This document shows, piece by piece, positions 25,901-36,237 of a stretch of DNA of 64,000 bases (position 1 is the stretch's first letter; every line of letters begins with the position of its first letter). Where the stretch lies: contig CALYLW010000017.1 of assembly GCA_944989445.1 (NCBI GenBank), positions 444,001 to 508,000 of the forward strand, in the 5' to 3' direction. Origin of the DNA: Ampullaceana balthica (Eukaryota; Mollusca; Gastropoda; Lymnaeidae). The translations under genes were made by a program, and so were the position numbers. The notes below the pieces were generated by a model. It had not been told where the DNA came from. It saw only the letters and a list, made by a program, of their open reading frames with translations, and searched no databases.

Positions 25901-26030
25901 TCAGCTTTTGATGGAATACCCAACATCGGACTGGGTTAACAATATAGCCACTGCTGATATAGATGATGATGGTACTCTGGAAATCATAATTGGGTGCATG
26001 GACAGGACAGTTCAAGCTTTGAAAATATAG
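16967..26030 (+). CDS. FG-GAP/beta-propeller protein, ITFG2-like at best
   Basis: Eight exons are 16967-17049, 19221-19311, 20190-20379, 20538-20641, 20817-20984, 21249-21377, 24786-24920 and 25905-26030 (stop TAG). They total 1026 nt, or 341 residues, with every junction GT-AG and in phase. Recurring blade-like segments include LIVGCEDGMVRIYDLS (about residues 33-48), NDLIVGDSCGMLTVF, YLLVADNAKRIHVIS, QVALGSSSGSVYILH, LLLCAGHFSSLHLYKDGQ and a C-terminal calcium-loop-like ADIDDDGTLEIIIGCMDRTV. No signal peptide or membrane segment is evident. The pattern recalls KICSTOR subunit ITFG2, but this protein is shorter than that family (about 450) and I cannot confirm orthology. The start is the first ATG of a short exon; ATG at residue 3 is an alternative. 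A possible polyadenylation signal AATAAA lies at 26174-26179. Confidence 0.8.
17630..17875 (-). mobile_element. tRNA-derived SINE in intron 1 of the FG-GAP gene
   Basis: On the minus strand a tRNA-like head reads CATGGTGGTCGAGTGGCATG (A-box-like TGGTCGAGTGG) and then AAGTTTGAATCC (B-box-like). The spacing is that of a tRNA with a long variable arm. A GC-rich tRNA-unrelated body follows (GTTAGGGAAACAAAGGTGGC). Base composition is strikingly higher in GC than the flanks. Exact ends and target duplications were not resolved. Confidence 0.7.
18590..19095 (-). mobile_element. 5'-truncated CR1/L2-type LINE fragment (3' RT region)
   Basis: Read on the minus strand, this decayed stretch encodes pieces of the reverse-transcriptase C-terminal region: LLRPKLDY, then IDKLEQIKKSAAKF, then a TFGECSFSF-like segment and LPLHICNIPTI. 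The last parts match those of the element at 21455-22650 and the fragment at 50386-50812. Stops and frameshifts are frequent. It lies inverted in intron 1 of the FG-GAP gene. Confidence 0.7.
19320..19828 (+). repeat. Dispersed palindrome-containing repeat, copy R2
   Basis: This copy begins only about 8 nt after the splice donor at 19312 in the FG-GAP gene. It carries the family core GAGCTGAAATTTGGCACA, CACCTAACAATGCATCG and AAAATTTCAGATCGATCGAA, and ends in CATATATAAGGGATTTATAG with a TTTTTACGGG tail. Confidence 0.88.
21455..22650 (+). mobile_element. CR1/L2-type (Jockey superfamily) LINE, 3' portion of RT and 3' UTR
   Basis: A 5'-truncated LINE lies in the 21378-24785 intron. Frameshifted RT motifs are visible: YGVPQGSVLGPVLF, then SFADDTQLYTH (catalytic FADD box), KLKLNDDKTEALLF, TRNLGYIISD, ARIDYCNSLLSGAP, LQKVQNSAARLV, and in another frame RSFSFCAAKQWNSLP and FKNALKTHLF. 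A 3' UTR follows with GCGCTATATAAATT and a short TTATTAT tail. At least two frameshifts make it inactive. Fragments of the same or a near family are at 18590-19095 (inverted) and 50386-50812. Confidence 0.88.
22651..24045. other. Intronic sequence, nothing identified
   Basis: This AT-rich interior of the FG-GAP gene's large sixth intron has only short frames with many stops. I could not place it in a family. It may be decayed transposon sequence. Confidence 0.4.
24052..24367. repeat. G-rich minisatellite with about 35-bp units
   Basis: Units carry GGTCTCTGGACAGACCGCGG followed by TGTGGGGGGAGGTA. About three units occur at 24052-24165 and about four at 24235-24367, separated by about 70 bp of unrelated AT-rich DNA. 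Proline-rich reading frames on the minus strand are by-products of the repeat. It is intronic within the FG-GAP gene. Confidence 0.85.
25480..25835 (+). mobile_element. Probable tRNA-derived SINE in last intron of the FG-GAP gene
   Basis: The head reads TAGCAAAGTCAATAGTGC, then GCTCACCTCACAAG, then GGGATCTAGCCCAC, resembling A box, anticodon arm and B box of a tRNA in correct order and spacing. A GC-richer body follows to about 25830. Ends and target duplication are unresolved, so the boundaries are approximate. Confidence 0.55.
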
Positions 26031-28025
26031 GGGGTTTTTTTTAATGATTTTTATTTTATTGAACCCTCCTGACATAAAAATTAAACTTTTATTATTGCAA
26101 TAGAAGTTATATGTAACAACAGGAGGATGATAATATCAATATATTTTATTAATTTCTGTAAATATTTAATTTAAATAAAATAACTTTAAAACTGACTGAA
26201 GACATATGATGAATTTATTGTTCTATGTCTTGTGAAGTTTTGGTGAATGATGCATGAAAAAGAAAATAAGACATATCCTATTTATTATTTTATGTATAGT
26301 ATTTTTATGGATGAAAATTATTTAAGTTTGTTTTGCTTTGTTTTTTTCCCATTTGATAAGCATAAGATATCCTATTTGTAGACTGAAATAAAAATAATGT
26401 ATTAAAAATAATTTAACTCTAGAATAAAAAGTAATGCTCAAATCAATACATATATCTTCACAAATATACAATATCTTACATTACAAATATATCCAAAACA
26501 CACATTGGTATTTGAAAAAATATTTTACCACATAGGAGTAATTTAATTAACAAGAGCATAGAATGAATCAGATATAGTTAGTAAAGACTAAATTTGCTAA
26601 TCAACTGAAGAATGTAAAACTGAAGAATGTAAAATGAAGCATTCATTCTAATAATAATAAATTTAAAACATAAGTAGCAACCACCAACAAATATAGGGCA
26701 GAAACACAATATGCTCATTCATACAAGATGGTGCCTAATATTTTCTGTATATTTGGATAATCATTCAGTCTGCCTTATTCATTTGAGATAAGGCAGATTC
26801 GAAAAAATATAATATATAATCCTGCAACTTAAAGTGAAATTGTACAATAGTTGTTTTTTTTTAACTATTCAAATACCACTTCTGATAATAGCCTTGGAAT
26901 CTTACATGGTTTAATTGATAAAGAGAAATATAATCAGATTTATATGTCTGCTGCATATTTCAATAATATTTTGCGCAACTAAAACTACCAATAATACATT
27001 TCTGGTAGAATTCAACATTTTCAGTCATTTTATAACTGATTAAAGTTTCAAGTACCATCCACATAAACACACAAAACTGAACTACATGTATTATAAATGT
27101 GCGAATGAGATATTTCCACCAATTAGTTTGCTAAAAAAAAGATTTTTTTTATAAAGTTAGCTTTGTAACAAATAGATGTATATTGTACTGGGTTTGAAGA
27201 AGCATAAAATTCCAAGAGAATGTTAAGAAGATTAAGTTAATGCAGAAATAATAAGTAAGGCTCTCTTAAAAATATATGTAAGTCATTATGCTGTTTTAAT
27301 AAATGTAGCCAACACTAACGCATGCCTGGCAATTTTTATTTAATGAAAAATCAGTAATTCAAAGAATAATATTTAATCTTGAAAATGAAATCACTCCAAT
27401 ATGCAAATATTTAAATCCCACATTTATGTGATTCAAAATTATTTATAAAACAAAATTTTCCCTACAAAAGAAATATTATAAATGAAATTCTCGTGATGAC
27501 TGATTCAATTCCATTAGATGTATTTGAAATGTGAATTCATAAAAGTCTTATTTTTGACAAGAAAATGAGTTGAGATGTAACATAAGACAAAATAACACTC
27601 AAACTGATACTGAGAGGCTGAAAATTTAACAATATTGAAAAGCATGTTCAAACTTTATGTTTTTAAATTTGCAACATTAAAAAACAATAGCTGAATTCTT
27701 ACGTAAAAATGAGTTATCCCACTGTGATTTTAATCCCATACATTTTCATTAATCCCTTGAGGCCTAAAAAAATATAATTTAAAAAATGAAATACACTTCA
27801 GTAAGCTTTAGTCTATAGTTCATATCCAAGGGTAAGTGAAATTAAAGGATATAAATTACATTGATGCCAAATTATATTTTTCCAAGATTTTCTTTAAAAA
27901 ATCGTATGTTTAGATTCCACGATATTTTTTTAATTTTTAGTCAAGATAATTAACTGGCTCAAAAAAGGACATTTAATATTGAAAACATAAGAACCCGAGA
28001 AATAATTCAAGATAAAAATTAAAAT
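26031..28025. other. Convergent intergenic/3' UTR region, no gene seen
   Basis: Very AT-rich DNA lies between the FG-GAP gene stop and the ARL2 stop on the opposite strand. It has no substantial reading frame and no bounded repeat that I could recognise. It probably contains both 3' UTRs. Confidence 0.5.
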
Positions 28026-31000
28026 TTAATCCATTGTGAATATCCTAGAAGCAATGTCATTGACAACCCAGTCCATGCCATTCAACAGATTAGCACCTGT
28101 TACTGCACTGCAGTCTTGAATCAACCAATGGTGTGTTTTGATTGAATCTAAATCCAAAGCCTGAAAAAAAAAGTGAAGTAAAAATTATTTTTTAAGGCCT
28201 ATCATCCCCAGTTATCTCTTGCAAATTTATTTTACGATTTAGATTTGAGTATCAATTATGGTCAAAGAGATTTCCCCCAGATTTTACACTAAATTTTTAG
28301 AAGACATACATATTTATACAGTGGGGCCCACTTAACTTGAGCCCGGTTAACTCATCAGCTCTATTAAGTTGACTTTTTTTTTGGAACCGCCGAATTCTCT
28401 CTTTGTTTTTTCATCGGTTAATTCGATTTTTTAAAGTCGCCGAGCCCTAATATTTCGAGCACAAAAGAGTGCAAAAATTGCATCTTAACGTCGGTTTGCT
28501 CGACCCCCGTCTGTTCGCCTAGCAATGCACTTTGGCATTTTTAGTTCAAAACAGTGTTGACATCTCGCTTTCTTCGAGACTTCCGGCTATTGTGTGATTC
28601 TTGTGTTTGCAATGTTGGAGAATATAATAAAAGTTTGTATCGATAATCGATGTTGGTTTTTATTTTAAATTTCTCCTGTTAGTTGGTGCACATATAACTT
28701 TTGTTGTTATTAAACATGTATGTACATTTTTATAGCATGCCGATAGCTTCATCAAACAAATAACAGCAAAAAAAACAGTTTACCCAACCCCACTCTAAGC
28801 CCATTGTAAGCTGAGGGGATCGTATGGAATAACAAAATGTACCGTGTGCAGACTTGTTGTCATTGGTCATTGGCAACCATTCATCCTTCAACCTCATTTT
28901 GACTCAATTACTACTGCTTTGTTCTCATTGTTTCATTCATAAGAAGTGGTTGTGTGCAAAAGCCATTTAACTATTGGTTAGAATTAATTAAAATGTGTCA
29001 AAGTTGAAGGTTCAAAAGGAGTTCGTAATTTATTTGTGTACGTTTTTATAGAGAAGAGTTCGCTTTATCATGAGTCATATAGACTTTGTCATTTCTAAGA
29101 CCGGAAAACGTCATAACTCATTCTGTCATTGGGCTATTTTTAGATTCAGGTCAAACATTTCTGAAAGATTCATTACAACAGTGTATTTTGATACTTTGAT
29201 CTCACTAAAAACGATATTCTAGGTGCAATTGTTTTGCAAAAAAATATTTCTTTACACTTAGTTTTGCAGCTGAATAAATTATTTAAATTCCGAAGACTTA
29301 AAACTTAAATAAATAAGCCTAAACATTTTTAAAGATGAGTTTAAGCGGTCGTTCGATAGTCGTAACTACGGTAAACACTAGTCCTAGCGTAATAGTAGTC
29401 AATTATTAACAAATATATTTATTTGAATATTGATTGTTTTCCTCGGTCCTTATACAAATAAATGCCTTGGTATTTATTAGTAATAAACTTACACTAAGAT
29501 TATGACTTTAATTATAATTACATCATTAGTATTAGTAGTAAATAGCATGAAATAATAAAGTTCAAGGACGAACGAGCAAATGAACTAGAACTAGAGCCTC
29601 AGTCAGAGCCGAGTCACTAATTCATTTACATAAATCATACTCGCAAGGACGTTCCATTTCGCATAATATAATATATCACATAATTTAACATTATATTGAT
29701 ATTTCGTATATTCCAATACGATTCTGATTAATCGTCCCATCACTAATTAACGCACAACACGTATATAAAGAAATTTCAAGCGCATGTCAATATTTTGCCG
29801 CCATATTGGTTTTCGTTTTAACTCGATCATCAGTTATTTCGATGCCATTTTTCATACCCCAATGCCGTCGACTCAACTGGTTTCGACTGTAAAGAAATTT
29901 CAAGCACATGTTAATAATTGGCCGCCATATTGGTTTTCGTTAACTCGATGATCGGTTACCTCTGTGCCATTTTTCATACCCCAACGCCGTCGACTTAACC
30001 GGGTCCCACTGTAGTATATTTAAATTGCATTAAAGTACTATGTAAAATATAAATTAAACCACATTATTGACCTCTCTAATTTCCCTAGCAGTCAAAGAAC
30101 CAGGCAAGTCTTGCTTGTTTGCAAAAACTAGCAATGTTGCACCAGAAAGACGCTGTAAGCAAATAAGATTAATTGGTAACCATTAAGCACAATAATAATA
30201 ATTCAAAAAACATTCAATGAATGGAAAATTTGACCATATATATCAAATAACCATATTTTCATACAAATAAAAAAAAATTTAATGAATGTAATGAATTCAT
30301 ATTAAATTTTACCTTTGGCAGTTAAGGTGTAGTGAATTTCTATAAATTTTAATAATATGTTTGTATTAAACAAATGCTCTGTAACTCCTTAAGAAAGAGG
30401 GATTTAAACTAAAAACTAATTGATAGAATTTTGTTTCAACTATGCAACCTCTTCAACCAATAGACTATGAAGCTCTTTCTTGCAATCACTGAGCCTCATG
30501 CGATCAGCACTGTCTACAACCCATATCAAGGCATCTGTACTTTCAAAATAGTTTCTCCAGTAAGAGCGCAGAGATTTTTGTCCTCCAACATCCCAAATGT
30601 TTAGTTTGAACCTGCAAAGATAGAATAAAGGAAAAGCTGATTTTCAACTTTTAAAAAAATAAAGCTTGTAAACATTTTCTCTAATTCTCAATTTTCATAA
30701 ACCATAAATATCTTAAATTTTCTCAAAAGCAGTTTAAAATAACCTACCCTCTGTGCTCTAGTGTTTTAATATTGAAACCCAGTGTAGGTGAGATGGTGTC
30801 AATATCTTCTCCATTAAACTTTTTTAGAATAGTTGTTTTACCAGCATTGTCAAGACCACTTGTGAAATAATTAAGGAATAGACACCCATATGATTTAATA
30901 GAACCTATGAGTATGAGAAGCTTTATTGTAAATAATGCATAGTATCAATTTAATATCAAATTTTTAGTCTTTTAAAAGTTATTTATTATAGTTCAATTTA

Positions 31001-31711
31001 TGTCATATTTAACACTAAAAAGTTTTTTTTACAAGCAATCTATGCAGTTGCAATTTTACTTTTTATTGTAATAAATTCAATAATTTAGACTATTAGGCTT
31101 TCAAGTCAAAGTAAAAAATACTACGCGATTCCATATGGCTAGATTGAAAAGTCAATTTTAGAGTCACTGGGCGGGGAGTGTTCTATCGTAAATATTTGAT
31201 ATTTATATAATTTGAGGACCCATGAGCACAACAACTTCAGGAACTGTAAAGTAATTATTAAGCCAAGAAGTAAATTTTTAAATAATTGAGAACTGACTGA
31301 CAGAACTGTCAACTTTACCACAGAGAGTAGACTAAAAATAATAACATGACATTCATAAAAATAAAATACTTTCAGTTTCAGACGTCGAACTCTAAAAAAG
31401 CCTACCTTATAATTATAAAAACATTAAAGTTAAAGAACACCAATTCCCAGTGTATTCTAAAAAAATTAATGAATAGTTTCGGCTTTTCTTGACACGAAAT
31501 GTCGGAAAAGAAACTAAATTATTAATTCGTGACATTAATTAGTCAACTAAATTAGTGAGTCATTTATTTAGGCTAGGCATGATTAACTGAATTCTGAAAT
31601 TCACTATTAAATATTATTGATTTTTTAATAAATAAATAAAGGATACAGCATTAGGAGCCTGACTTCTTTTTCTTTCTGTTTCATTTTCTTAAGAATGGTT
31701 AAAAGTCCCAT
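28026..31711 (-). CDS. ARL2: ARL2, ADP-ribosylation factor-like GTPase 2 (complete)
   Basis: Minus-strand exons are 31711-31647, 30858-30748, 30611-30449, 30152-30072 and 28160-28026. They give 555 nt and 184 residues, the same length as human ARL2. The first exon is only 65 nt and encodes [21 protein letters not shown]-loop GLDNAGKT (residues 23-30), switch segment [34 protein letters not shown] and CSAVTG (guanine-base contacts) are all present. The C-terminal [19 protein letters not shown] and SRIFTMD distinguish it from ARL3. ARL2 is a soluble GTPase that works with tubulin cofactors and the BART/PDE6D carriers and has a mitochondrial role. The last intron is about 1.9 kb because of a DNA transposon. 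Confidence 0.95.
28319..30011. mobile_element. pogo/Tigger-type (Tc1/mariner superfamily) non-autonomous element in ARL2 intron
   Basis: Ends are CAGTGGGGCCCACTTAAC and GACTTAACCGGGTCCCACTG in inverted orientation, with TA on each side (28317-28318 and 30012-30013), as expected for TA-targeting transposases. The 1693-bp interior has no transposase frame. The right end is tandemly duplicated (29766-29889 and 29890-30011). Confidence 0.82.
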
Positions 31712-34506
31712 TTAATTCTAAAAATTTCTTAGTCTAGCATCAAATCGGCGTCTGGGTTGTTATGATACTTGAAAAAGGACCGAGAGTAGCTTCCCACAAC
31801 GGAAATGGATTTGTTTTTCGGTTTGTTTTTTTTTGTTTTAACTTTCCCCTTGTGGTGAGGGGGGAGGTGGGAGTTTACCGGCTAAGTCCAATTCAATTAA
31901 GATTAAGACACAAAGACATTCTAAATCTGCATTATTTGTACCCAAAAAAATTTTTTGGACACAATTACATTTTTATGACAAACTTCTTTTTTTTTAAACC
32001 TACCAATACCATCCAAACAATCTTAGGGTAAACCTATGGCGGATTAAAAATGGGGGGGGGGTTCTGAACGGGCTAAAGGCGAAGCCAGGGGCCCCCAATG
32101 ATTGATTTAACGGCCCCCCAAATTATTATATTGTATAATAGAGGTGGGCAATTGCTTGCATGAATCCCTGAAAATATCATAAATAAAGTAATAAAAAATA
32201 TAATCTATTTATCACAAGAAAATGTCGAAGAGTGTGAAATATAAGAAATCGTCATCGTTTGTAATAGGCTAATATCTAAAAATTATTATGCAGGAAAGAG
32301 GAAACATAGCTAGGGGAAACACGAGGATGCCGCTTTAAAGAATCATGTATACCGTAGGAGAAGGAGGCACAACGCCGTTATTGTACTAACATTGTTTACA
32401 CGTGTTCTTGCGCGAACAGGAGAGCGGTTTGACAGAAATTGGTAATGCTATACAAAAACTAGTGGCCGTGTTTATGGTTTTGTATGCAAATTGATGTCAC
32501 AGAAAGTGAACAAGCTTACAAGTGGCTTCAATGATTGGAAGCATGCACATGAATGCTTTCGAGTAATGAAAACTCTAAGCAACATCTTGATGCAACGGCA
32601 GCACTAAGTGGTCGTAAATCATCCATTCAAATCGACTTTAATCTTTCCAAGCAGTTTGAAAGTGAAGTCCAATATTGGAAAAAAGTTCTTATGAGGATAG
32701 TAAACGTTATACAATTTATTTGTACTTGTAGTCTTGCATTCCATGGCAAGAATTAACTGTTAGGCTCACCGAGCAATGGTAACTACATTTGAATACTGGA
32801 ACTACTGAGTCAGTTTGACACATTTCTTGCTGAACATATCTGTCATCATGGAAATAAAGGACGTGGAAAAACGTCTTATATTTCCTCAACTATCTGTGAA
32901 GAGTTGATTAAACAGATGGGTCAAAATGTATTGTCTATTATTGTTGCTGAAATAAAATCTGAATAGTACTTCTCGATATCTGTAGACGCCACGCCAGATA
33001 TTATGCAAGTGGACTGGTTAACACAGGTCATCTAATATGTTGCACAATCTGGCCCTGCTGAGCGATTGGTTAAGTTCATACCAATGTATTCCCATACTGG
33101 ATCTGAAATTTCCCAAATTATTCTTAATTTTTTTGGAAGAAAATGACATTTAAAATTCAAATTCAAGATTGCTGTGGACCGTTATACGACAATGCTATAA
33201 ATATGAGTGGGTGTAAAACCAGTGGCGTAGCTATGTGGGGGCGGTGGGGGGCGGTCCGCCCCGGGCGGCACACATGTAGGGGCGGCATTTGTGGGAGTTT
33301 GAAAGGTAAAGTCATTTCATACAATCGCCCTTTTTCTTTTGAAGGGGGAAAACCAAGGTGTAACAAAAATAGTCTTTATTTCGAGACTTAATTAACAGAT
33401 TCGAGCAACATTTGTTTGATTAAATAGTGGTTGTTATAACGAACGCAAAACCGTTCAAAAATTTAAAATCGCTCAAAAAAGGTGTGTGTTTTTTTTTGAA
33501 AATTAAGCGGTATACGTCACAGATGGCGCTTTTATAAGAAAACTGCACACACACAAACACACAAAAAACAACACATAAACATCACCACTGGGCTGAATAA
33601 TGTGTGCTATTAATATCGCCACGACAGTTTTTGCGTGGAATTTCGACATTCGCAGAATGATGCGCGAACAAGTACCTACATAACATGGTGGTTGAAACAA
33701 GTAGTATTTTATATTACAGTTTCAGTTTTTAGAAAATTATTGTAAGGTAACTTACTCAAAATTAAATTTTTTTATTGCATTAAAGTAGCACACATACAAT
33801 TTGTGTTTTTCATTAAAATGCGGTTAATCATTAAAAAATTTACGCCTATCCAATTAAAGTATTGTGTAAATAATTTGAATTCGTCTATTTTATGGAAAAT
33901 TATTTAGATTTATGGCAAGAACATGAAAATATTCAAATTTCTCCGTTAATAAACACCAAAATAGCATTAATCATTTCGAAAAAGACATACTTTCAAATTT
34001 CAAGCGTTGTGGAAAAATTGACATCTGAAGAAGTAACTAGTAAAACGAGATCAGATGCTGGAATTTTACTCTGTTCAATGCAATCTTTTTCTTTTCTATG
34101 TTATATCAATTTATGGGAACCCTTCTCTTTTTAAAATTAATGCAAACCCATTTCATGGAACAAAGAGACGTGTTAATACAGAACGCTGTTATAGAGAGTT
34201 GAAAATATCAACTGAACGCTGAGTTCGAAGGAGAAAAAAATACGAGTATGGGAAAATTCAGAAGACGTGGTTCTATTTTTGGAACGAGAAGTAAACAACG
34301 AGAAATGTTTTTATCCATGGATGGAATTATAAAAGAAATAAAAGAACGCGTTGATGAGTTGCATGTCCTAGCAAGAAGATATTCGTGTGTAATACCATGT
34401 AACCTACTAATTGATGATTTGAACATTAAATAAATTTCTTTATTGACATTGATAAAGAACAGTTCAATATTGAGAGAAAAATGATCCGGCTTTTTATGGC
34501 TGTACA

Positions 34507-34693
34507 CAGAGCCTGTCTTAGCAATTGTGGGGCCCTATACGGCTTAGTTTGCGAAAAGGACTGTGCTGGGCCCAGTTTGGGTAGGGATAAGGTATTAATA
34601 AGGATAATAAGGGAAAATTAAGATAGGTGGGGCCTGTGAAAGCGAGGGGCCCACTGTGGTCGCATAGGTTGCAGTGGCCTAAGACCAGCCCTG
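34507..34693. mobile_element. 187-bp hAT MITE (third nesting level)
   Basis: Terminal repeats CAGAGCCTGTCTTAG and CTAAGACCAGCCCTG are flanked by GCTGTACA (34499-34506) and GCTGTACC (34694-34701). It interrupts the transposase region of the 33220-36295 element. Confidence 0.85.
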
Positions 34694-35239
34694 GCTGTAC
34701 CTACACTACAAGAAGAGGCATTATGTTAGAAAAAACGGGGTAGAGGCCCCTTTGATCTATTCAACATTATAATTTTGCTAAGAATTTTTTCAACAATTGC
34801 TATCAGTGTATCTAGTTTTGTAAGGAGCTTCTCCAAATTGAAGTTGATAAAAAGAAATTATCTGCAATGAGCGATTTAAGACTACAAAATTTGTAATATT
34901 GTATAAAACAAGATATTAAAAATAATTTAAATTTTGATAGCATAATACACGATTTTTCTACTATGAAAATAGGTAAGTTAATGTATAAATATGTTTACAT
35001 TAATAACATACTAATGTATACAATTTCTTTGTTTATAAAAATATCACATATTTATAAATAAAAAATAAATGCATATTAATTGGTAATGTTTTTGGGTGTA
35101 AATTTGGAATATGTTATGACTCATTAGGAGGGGGGGACCTGCGACATCAATAAATTTCTTGTGGCTTTTAAAAAAAAGTATTTGTATTTTTATAAATGTC
35201 TATTTATAGGTATATCATCTTATATTACTCTTTTATTGT

Positions 35240-35715
35240 ATGTATGGCTACCGTCCGTCCTCATGGGACGATGGCGTGTACTCCTGCTCCTCTGCCCCCC
35301 CTGCCCTTTCTCCTGGCCCTTCTCTCTTCACTTAAGCTATGAGGGATGCTTCCGCGACATGAATGCCCTCACGCACTTTTGCCCGCCAGGAGGTGCGCTC
35401 CTCGGCAATGGTCTCACACGTTTTATAGTCTATCTGTGCCAATGACATGTCTTTCTTGCAGACGTCCTTGAAGCGCAAGCAGGGGCGACCTCTTTTTCTC
35501 TTACCGGTTGCCAGCTCACCGTAAAGAAGGCTCTAGGAATGCGCTCCAAGCTCATCCTGCGGACATGACCTAACCACCGCAGGCGCCTCTCACTCAGAAT
35601 TGAGTGCATACTCAGCATATGGCTTCTTCTGAGTACCTCGACATTGGTGATCTTGTCCTGCCACTTGATGCGTAGAATCCTACGCAAGCATCGTAAGTGG
35701 AAGCTGTTGAGCTGC
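35240..35715 (-). mobile_element. RTE-type LINE fragment (RT C-terminal tail)
   Basis: On the minus strand the fragment encodes RRILRIKWQDKITNVEVLRR and SERRLRWLGHVRRM, the conserved C-terminal tail of RTE-like endonuclease-reverse transcriptases. A decayed continuation towards 35240 follows. It lacks the polymerase core. It is more GC-rich than its surroundings and is nested in the 33220-36295 hAT element. Confidence 0.8.
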
Positions 35716-35853
35716 TTTGTTTGCTTTTATTACTGCTTACATAAATAGGGCATGCAATGGAAAATATGTTCCCCACCTTTACTGCTTTTCAATTACACTT
35801 ATTTTTTCATGTTTATTAATTTATATAAAAAAAACATCATATGATGGACTTAA

Positions 35854-36237
35854 GGGGCCGTCCATAAATGATGTCACGCGATTTTGTCTGATTTTGTACC
35901 CCCTCCCCCCTCGTCACACGTCGTCACAAAAAACTTAGACCCCTTCTTCAATATGACGTCACAAAGTCCCCCCCCCCACCCTCATAAAAGCTCTATTTTC
36001 TATTTGAAAATTAGCATGTTTCAATTCAATTTTTTTTTCCTTTAAATATGTTTTAGTGTAAGGCTGCACTCTAATATGATAACACGCGTGAAGCCATGTA
36101 AAACATCATTAATTAAAGTGTCGGTAATCATATATTTAAATGGAACTTTTATTTAAACTTGCGCGTTTTGATGTGACGTCAAATATGTGACTCCCCTCCC
36201 CCCCCCCAGGTGCGTGACATCATTTATGGACGGGCCC
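35854..36237. mobile_element. Harbinger-like MITE, GGGGCCGTCC family, copy 1
   Basis: Ends are GGGGCCGTCCATAAATGA and TCATTTATGGACGGGCCC in inverted orientation, flanked by TAA on both sides. The 3-bp TAA duplication suggests PIF/Harbinger, though the class is inferred. C-rich runs flank an AT-rich centre. Related copies are at 39095-39366 and, truncated, at about 54615-54800. Confidence 0.75.

Noticed and set aside
28026..31711. Assignment as ARL3
   Set aside because: The N-terminus [14 protein letters not shown] and C-terminus [13 protein letters not shown]...SRIFTMD match ARL2.
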